Made by a program: the position numbers and the translations under genes. A DNA stretch of 64,000 nucleotides, taken from contig NC_047078.1 in NCBI RefSeq assembly GCF_902459465.1, forward strand, positions 2,341,691 through 2,405,690, written 5' to 3'. Positions 25,901 through 34,900 of the stretch are shown here, in pieces; position 1 is the stretch's first letter; each line of letters starts with the position of its first letter. This stretch comes from Asterias rubens (lineage: Eukaryota > Echinodermata > Asteroidea > Forcipulatida > Asteriidae). Under the pieces are notes generated by a model. The model was not told the origin of the DNA. It saw only the letters and a program-made list of their open reading frames with translations, and did not search any database.

Positions 25901-28900
25901 GCGACAGACTAGAAATCTGTTGGGGTCTCCCCGCGCAGGTTCGAACCCTGCCGACTACGTTTTTGCCTTTTGGGGGTATCTTGTTTCATAAACATTCGAG
26001 TACAGTAAAAAGAAGTTTACAAACATTGCAAGTAAATAACTCCTAACAGGTAGTCGTGGCCGAGTGGTTAAGGCGACAGACTAGAAATCTGTTGGGGTAT
26101 CCCCGCGCAGGTTCGAATCCTGCCTACTACGTTTTTGCCTTTTGGGGGTATCTTGTTTCATAAACATTCGAGTACAGTAAAAAGAAGTTTACAAACATTG
26201 CAAGTAAATAACTCCTAACAGGTAGTCGTGGCCGAGTGGTTAAGGCGACAGACTAGAAATCTGTTGGGGTATCCCCGCGCAGGTTCGAATCCTGCCTACT
26301 ACGTTTTTGCCTTTTGGGGGTATCTTGTTTCATAAACATTCGAGTACAGTAAAAAGAAGTTTACAAACATTGCAAGTAAATAACTCCTAACAGGTAGTCG
26401 TGGCCGAGTGGTTAAGGCGACAGACTAGAAATCTGTTGGGGTATCCCCGCGCAGGTTCGAATCCTGCCTACTACGTTTTTGCCTTTTGGGGGGCATCATG
26501 TTTCATAAACATTCGAGTACAATAAAAAGAAATTTACAATCATTGCAAGTAAATAACTCCTAACAGGTAGTCGTGGCCGAGTGGTTAAGGCGACAGACTT
26601 GAAATCTATTGGGGTCTCCCCGCGCAGGTTCGAACCCTGCCGACTACGTTTTTTACTTTTGGGGCAGTATGTTTCATAAATATTCAAGTAAAAAAGAAGC
26701 CAATAACATTACAAGAGATAATTCCAGACAGGTAGTCGTGGCCGAGTGGTTAAGGCGACAGACTAGAAATCTGTTGGGGTCTCCCCGCGCAGGTTCGAAC
26801 CCTGCCGACTACGTTTTTGCCTTATGGGGCATCATGTTTCATAAACATTCGAGTACAATAAAAAGAAATTTACAATCATTGGAAGTAAATAACTCAAAAC
26901 AGGTAGTTGTGGCCGAGTGGTTAAGGCGACAGACTTGAAATCTGTTGGGATCTTCCCGCGCAGGTTCGAACCCTGCCGACTACGTTTTTGCCTTTTTGGG
27001 GCATCATGTTTCATAAACAGTCAAGTAAAAAAGAAGCCAATAACATTGCAAGTAGATAATTCTTCACAGGTAGTCGTGGCCGAGTGGTTAAGGCGACAGA
27101 CTAGAAATCTGTTGTGGTCTCCCCGCGCAGGTTCGAACCCTGCTGACTACGATTTTGCCTTTTGGGGGCATTGTGTTTCATAAACATTCAAGAAAAGCAG
27201 AAGCCCATAACATTGCAATTAGAAAGTTTGTAACAGGTAGTCGTGGCCGAGCGGTTAAGGCGACAGACTAGAAATCTGGTGGGTTCTCCCCGCGCTTGTT
27301 TGAACCATGGCGACTACGTTTTTGCCTTTTTTGGGGGCAGTATGTTTCATAAATATTCAAGTAAAAAAGAAGCCAATAACATTGCAAGAGATAATTCCAG
27401 ACAGGTAGTCGTGGCCGAGTGGTTAAGGCGACAGACTAGAAATCTGTTGGGGTATCCCCGCGCAGGTTCGAATCCTGCCTACTACGTTTTTGCCTTTTGG
27501 GGGTATCTTGTTTCATAAACATTCGAGTACAGTAAAAAGAAGTTTACAAACATTGCAAGTAAATAACTCCTAACAGGTAGTCGTGGCCGAGTGGTTAAGG
27601 CGACAGACTAGAAATCTGTTGGGGTCTCCCCGCGCAGGTTCGAACCCTGCCGACTACGTTTTTGCCTTGTAGGGGGTGGGGGCTATATGTTTCAAAAACA
27701 TACGAGTACAAGAAAATAAGTTCACGAAAATTGCAAGTAGAGATTCTCCAACAGGTATTCGTGGCCGAGTGGTAAAGGCGACACACTTGAGATCTGTTGG
27801 GGTCTCCCCGCGCAGGTTTTAACCCTGCCGACTACGTTTTTGCCTTTTTGTGGGCATCATGTTTCATAAACATTCAAGTAAAAAAGAAGCCAATAACATT
27901 GCAAGTAGATATTTCTTCACAGGTAGTCGTGGCCGAGTGGTTAAGGCGACAGACTAGAAATCTGTTGGGTCTCCCCGCGCAGGTTCGAACCCTGCCGACT
28001 ACGTTTTTGCCTTGTAGGGGGGTGGGGGCTATATGTTTCATAAACAATCGAGTACAAGAAAATAAGTTCACGAAAATTGCAAGTAGAGATTCTCCAACAG
28101 GTATTCGTGGCCGAGTGGTTAAGGCGACAGACTTGAGATCGGTTGGGGTCTCCCCGCGCAGGTTTTTACCCTGCCGACTACGTTTTTGCCTTTTTTGGGG
28201 GCATCATGTTTCATAAATATTCAAGTAAAAAGGAAGCCAATAACATTGCAAGTAGATAGTTCTTCACAGGTAGTCGTGGCCGAGTGGTTAAGGCGACAGA
28301 CTAGAAATCTGTTGGGGTCTCCCCGCGCAGGTTCGAACCCTGCCGACTACGTTTTGCCTTTTTGGGGCATCATGTTTCATAAACATTCGAGTACAATAAA
28401 AAGAAGTTTACAATCATTGCAAGTAAATAACTCCTAATAGGTAGTCGTGGCCGAGTGGTTAAGGCGACAGACTTGAAATCTGTTGGGGTATCCCCGCGCA
28501 GGTTCGAATCCTGCCTACTACGTTTTTGCCTTTTGGGGGTATCTTGTTTCATAAACATTCGAGTACAGTAAAAAGAAGTTTACAAACATTGCAAGTAAAT
28601 AACTCCTAACAGGTAGTCGTGGCCGAGTGGTTAAGGCGACAGACTAGAAATCTGTTGGGGTATCCCCGCGCAGGTTCGAATCCTGCCTACTACGTTTTTG
28701 CCTTTTGGGGGTATCTTGTTTCATAAACATTCGAGTACAGTAAAAAGAAGTTTACAAACATTGCAAGTAAATAACTCCTAACAGGTAGTCGTGGCCGAGT
28801 GGTTAAGGCGACAGACTAGAAATCTGTTGGGGTCTCCCCGCGCAGGTTCGAACCCTGCCGACTACGTTTTTGCCTTGTAGGGGGGGTGGGGGCTATATGT

Positions 28901-31900
28901 TTCAAAAACATACGAGTACAAGAAAATAAGTTCACGAAACTTGCAAGTAGAGATTCTCCAACAGGTATTCGTGGCCGAGTGGTAAAGGCGACACACTTGA
29001 GATCTGTTGGGGTCTCCCCGCGCAGGTTTTAACCCTGCCGACTACGTTTTTGCCTTTTTGTGGGCATCATGTTTCATAAACATTCAAGTAAAAAAGAAGC
29101 CAATAACATTGCAAGTAGATATTTCTTCACAGGTAGTCGTGGCCGAGTGGTTAAGGCGACAGACTAGAAATCTGTTGGGGTCTCCCCGCGCAGGTTCGAA
29201 CCCTGCCGACTACGTTTTTGCCTTGTAGGGGGGTGGGGGCTATATGTTTCATAAACAATCGAGTACAAGAAAATAACTTCACAAAAATTGCAAGTAGAGA
29301 TTCTCCAACAGGTATTCGTGGCCGAGTGGTTAAGGCGACAGACTTGAGATCGGTTGGGGTCTCCCCGCGCAGGTTTTTACCCTGCCGACTACGTTTTTGC
29401 CTTTTTTTGGGGCATCATGTTTCATAAATATTCAAGTAAAAAAGAAGCCAATAACATTGCAAGTAGATAGTTCTTCACAGGTAGTCGTGGCCGAGTGGTT
29501 AAGGCGACAGACTAGAAATCTGTTGGGGTCTCCCCGCGCAGGTTCGAACCCTGCCGACTACGTTTTGCCTTTTTGGGGCATCATGTTTCATAAACATTCG
29601 AGTACAATAAAAAGAAGTTTACAATCATTGCAAGTAAATAACTCCTAATAGGTAGTCGTGGCCGAGTGGTTAAGGCGACAGACTTGAAATCTGTTGGGGT
29701 CTCCCCGCGCAGGTTCGAACCCTGCCGACTACGTTTTTGACTTTTGGGGGGCATCATGTTTCATAAACATTCGAGTACAATAAAAAGAAATTTACAATCA
29801 TTGCAAGTAAATAACTCCTAACAGGTAGTCGTGGCCGAGTGGTTAAGGTGACAGACTTGAAATCTGTTGGGATCTTCCCGCGCATGTTTGAACCCTGCCG
29901 ACTACGTTTTTGCCTTTTTGGGGCATCATGTTTCATAAACATTCAAGTAAAAAAGAAGCCAATAACATTGCAAGTAGATAATTCTTCACAGGTAGTCGTG
30001 GCCGAGTGGTTAAGGCGACAGACTAGAAATCTGTTGGGGTCTCCCCGCGCAGGTTCGAACCCTGCCGACTACGTTTTTGCCTTTTTGGGACATCATGTTT
30101 CATAAACATTCGAGTACAATAAAAAGAAGTTTACAATCATTGCAAGTAAATAACTCCTAACAGGTAGTCGTGGCCGAGTGGTTAAGGCGACAGACTTGAA
30201 ATCTGTTGGGGTCTCCCCGCGCAGGTTCGAACCCTGCCGACTACGTTTTTGCCTTTTGGGGGCATCATGTTTCATAAACATTCGAGTACAATAAAAAGAA
30301 ATTTACAATCATTGCAAGTAAATAACTCCTAACAGGTAGTCGTGGCCGAGTGGTTAAGGCGACAGACTTGAAATCTATTAGGGTCTCCCCGCGCAGGTTC
30401 GAACCATGCCGACTACGTTTTTTACTTTTGGGGCAGTATGTTTCATAAATATTCAAGTAAAAAAGAAGCCAATAACATTGCAAGAGATAATTCCAGACAG
30501 GTAGTCGTGGCCGAGTGGTTAAGGCGACAGACTAGAAATCTGTTGGGGTCTCCCCGCGCAGGTTCGAACCCTGCAGACTACGTTTTTGCCTTTTGGGGCA
30601 TCATGTTTCATAAACATTCGAGTACAATAAAAAGAAATTTACAATCATTGCAAGTAAATAACTCCTAACAGGTAGTCGTGGCCGAGTGGTTAAGGCGACA
30701 GACTTGAAATCTGTTGGGATCTTCCCGCGCAGGTTCGAACCCTGCCGACTACGTTTTTGCCTTTTTGGGGCATCATGTTTCATAAACATTCAAGGAAAGC
30801 AGAAGCCCATAACATTGCAATTAGAAAGTTTGTAACAGGTAGTCGTGGCCGAGCGGTTAAGGCGACAGACTAGAAATCTGTTGGGGTCTCCCCGCGCAGG
30901 TTCGAACCCTGCCGACTACGTTTTTGCGTTTTTGGGGCATCATGATTGTTTCATAAACATTCGAGTACAATAACAAGAAGTTTACAATCATTGCAAGTAA
31001 ATAAATCCTAACAGGTATTCGTGGCCGAGTGGTTAAGGCGACAGACTTGAGATCTGTTTGGGTCTCCCCGCGCAGGTTTTAACCCTGCCGACTGCGTTTT
31101 TGCCTTTTTGTGGGCATCATGTTTCATAAACATTCAAGTAAAAAAGAAGCCAATAACATTGCAAGAGATAATTCCAGACAGGTAGTCGTGGCCGAGTGGT
31201 TAAGGCGACAGACTAGAAATCTATTGGGGTCTCCCCGCGCAGGTTCGAACCCTGCCGACTACGTTTTTGCCTTTTTGGGGCATCATGTTTCATAAACATT
31301 CGAGTACAATAAAAAGAAGTTTACAATCATTGCAAGTAAATAACTCCTAACAGGTAGTCGTGGCCGAGTGGTTAAGGCGACAGACTTGAAATCTGTTGGG
31401 GTCTCCCCGCGCAGGTTCGAACCCTGCCGACTACGTTTTTGCCTTTTGGGGGCATCATGTTTCATAAACATTCGAGTACAATAAAAAGAAATTTACAATC
31501 ATTGCAAGTAAATAACTCCTAACAGGTAGTCGTGGCCGAGCGGTTAAGGCGACAGACTTGAAATCTGTTGGGATCTTCCCGCGCAGGTTCGAACCCTGCC
31601 GACTACGTTTTTGCCTTTTTGGGGCATCATGTTTCATAAACATTCAAGTAAAAAAGAAGCCAATAACATTGCAAGTAGATAATTCTTCACAGGTAGTCGT
31701 GGCCGAGTGGTTAAGGCGACAGACTAGAAATCTGTTGGGGTCTCCCCGCGCAGGTTCGAACCCTGCTGACTACGATTTTGCCTTTTGGGGGCATTGTGTT
31801 TCATAAACATTCAAGAAAAGCAGAAGCCCATAACATTGCAATTAGAAAGTTTGTAACAGGTAGTCGTGGCCGAGCGGTTAAGGCGACAGACTAGAAATCT

Positions 31901-34900
31901 GGTGGGGTCTCCCCGCGCTTGTTTGAACCATGGCGACTACGATTTTGCCTTTTTTGGGGCAGTATGTTTCATAAATATTCAAGTAAAAAAGAAGCCAATA
32001 ACATTGCAAGAGATAATTCCAGACGGGTAGTCGTGGCCGAGTGGTTAAGGCGACAGACTAGAAATCTGTTGGGGTATCCCCGCGCAGGTTCGAATCCTGC
32101 CGACTACGTTTTTGCGTTTTTGGGGCATCATGATTGTTTCATAAACATTCGAGTACAATAACAAGAAGTTTACAATCATTGCAAGTAAATTAATCCTAAC
32201 AGGTAGTCGTGGCCGAGTGGTTAAGGCGACAGACTTGAAATCTGTTGGGGTCTCCCCGCGCAGGTTCGAACCCTGCCGACTACGTTTTTGCCTTGTAGGG
32301 GGGTGGGGGCTATATGTTTCATAAACAATCGAGTACAAGAAAATAAGTTCACGAAAATTGCAAGTAGAGATTCTCCAACAGGTATTCGTGGCCGAGTGGT
32401 TAAGGCGACAGACTTGAGATCTGTTTGGGTCTCCCCGCGCAGGTTTTAACCCTGCCGACTACGTTTTTGCCTTTTTGTGGGCATCATGTTTCATAAACAT
32501 TCAAGTAAAAAAGAAGCCAATAACATTGCAAGTAGATAATTTTTCACAGGTAGTCGTGGCCGAGTGGTTAAGGCGACAGACTAGAAATCTGTTGGGGTCT
32601 CCCCGCGCAGGTTCGAACCCTGCTGACTACGATTTTGCCTTTTGGGGGCATCGTGTTTCATAAACATTCAAGAAAAGCAGAAGCCCATAACATTGCAATT
32701 AGAAAGTTTGTAGCAGGTAGTCGTGGCCGAGCGGTTAAGGCGACAGACTAGAAATCTGGTGGGGTCTCCCCGCGCTTGTTTTGAACCATGCCAACTACGT
32801 TTTTGCCTTTTTGGGGGCAGTGTTTCATAAACATTCAAGTAAAAAAGAAGCCAATAACATTGCAAGAGATAATTCCAGACACGTAGTCGTGGCCGAGTGG
32901 TTAAGGCGACAGACTAGAAATCTGTTGGGGTATCCCCGCGCAGGTTCGAACCCTGCCGACCACGGTTTTGCCTTTTGGGGGTATCTTGTTTCATAAACAA
33001 TCGAGTACAATAAAAAGAAGTTTACAATCATTGCAAGTAAATAACTCCTAACAGGTAGTCGTGGCCGAGTGGTTAAGGCGACAGACTTGAAATCTGTTGG
33101 GATCTTCCCGCGCAGGTTCGAACCCTGCCGACTAGGTTTTTGCCTTTTTGGGGCATCATGTTTCATAAACATTCAAGAAAAGCAGAAGCCCATAACATTG
33201 CAAGTAGACAACTCCTAACAGGTAGTCATGGCCGAGTGGTTAAGGCCATAGACTAGAAATCTGTTGGGGTCTCACCGCGCATGTTCGAACCCTGCCGACT
33301 ACGCTTTTTTTTTTTGGGGGGGGGGGGCTTCATGTTTCATAAACAATTAAGTACAAGAAAAAAAGTTAACAGACATTGCAAGTAGATAATTCCTCATCAC
33401 AGGTAGTCGTGGCCGAGTGGTTAAGGCGACAGATTATAAATCTGTTGGGGTCTCCCGCGCAGGTTCGAATCCTGCCGACTTTGGTGTAAAAAAGAAATGA
33501 TGTTTGGTCTATTAATTCAATTTCAACAAAACTCTTCATGTCACCTTATTTTAACGAACGCACCTGTTTTGTTTGAATGTTATATTCTTTTCAAGAAAAA
33601 AGACAAAGTAACTGAATACTTTATTCCTAGCACTCGTCTTCAAAATAGAATAAAATTATAAAAATACATCAAATACTGCTAGTGAAAGTGATAATTAGCC
33701 ATGCACCAATACCACATCTTGGACTGCTTGTAACCAAAAGCTTAAATCATTCCACAGCAGATGCTGAACCATTCTTATGCTTCGATCGCCATCTTTGTCT
33801 TGTTCCCTGTATGCTCTTAACTATAAGAATACTGATCCCTATGTTCCATAAAGGGGCCAGGCAATAATAAAATTGTATTTCACCATGTTATGCCTCAAAT
33901 CTCACACACCAACTTTAGTACCTTTAAATGGTTACCCGCACATTGTCCATATAATTCTTTAAGTGAAAACAGAGAGTTTTATTCTAGAGGAAATGTTTTC
34001 TTTTGCTTTTTACGAACATGAATTACATGTCGAATAAATCCTTCTTTTGACTTACTCTCCATGGTACTCGTGTTCTCATAGCCGTCGATTTTCGTTATGG
34101 CCTGCGTCATTTTATACGCTGGTTCCCGCACCTTCTCGTTGTCCTCCACGTCTGCCCTCGGAGCGTCGGGCCAAGTGTAGGATGGAGAATCTGTCTCGCC
34201 AGAGGGCGCTCTCCAAGCTTGATCGAGAAAAATGGATGAACAGGTTATTTATTTATTTCAATGTTTGATTAACATGTAGTGAGTTGTATTTGACAATCGC
34301 AGGCTGTGAATGATTGAAATTGCCTTATTTTTGTATGGACGTAGGGCCTATTCTTGTTAGTTAAAGGCAGTGGACACTATTGGTAATTGTCAAAGACTAG
34401 CCTTCACAGTTGGTGTATATTAACATATGCATAAAATAACAAACCTGTGAAAATTTGAGCTCAATCGGTCATCGAAGTTGCCAGATAATAATGAAAGAAA
34501 AAACAACCCTGGTCACACGAAGCTGTGTGCGTTTAGATGGTTGATTTCGAGACCTCAAGTTCTAAATATAAGGTCTCGAAATCAAGTTCGTGGAAAATTA
34601 CTTCTTTCTCGAAAACTATGTCACTTCAGAGGGATCCGTTTCTCACAATGTTTTATACTATCAACAGCTCCCCATTACTCGTTACCAAGTAAGGTTTTAT
34701 GCTAATAATTATTTTGAGTAATTACCAATAGTGTACAATGCCTTTAATAGGTTAACCATATTTGTCTTATTAATTAATGTTTACCTTTTGAAGTGCATGT
34801 CATTGGTGATATAAAAGGTGGCTTTGTATATTCCAATGCAATTCCTTACAGGCAATAAGCTGCACGGTTATTATTGTTATGTTATTATCAAGCAACTCTG

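Larger units (their letters stand above)
19147..33483 (+). repeat. Tandem array of 80 tRNA-Ser units
   Basis: Eighty head-to-tail units, each an 81-83 nt serine tRNA (or decayed copy) plus a spacer of about 90 bp. The usual period is about 172 bp. The first five units sit in a 368-bp two-gene repeat with different spacers. From the sixth on, the spacer is conserved: a T-run and GCCTTTT-GGGG block, CATCATGTTTCATAAACATT, then an A-rich stretch ending CTCCTAACAG or TTCTTCACAG. Anticodons: 42 AGA, 37 UGA, 1 AUA. The A-box (TGGCCGAGTGG) and B-box (GGTTCGAACC) are intact in most, and a T-run directly follows as a Pol III terminator. The long tRNA-derived open frames (such as RGRVVKATDLKSV) are not proteins. 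The array lies antisense in an SSUH2-like intron. Confidence 0.95.

Noticed and set aside
19230-33172. Many open frames of 60-140 codons such as RGRVVKATDLKSV and QVVVAEWLRRQTRN
   Set aside because: They are translations of tRNA-Ser genes and spacers, a well-known source of false proteins.
19147-33483. CRISPR-like regular repeat and spacer pattern
   Set aside because: The repeated part folds as a tRNA, the spacers are conserved and not unique, and the setting is a eukaryotic intron.
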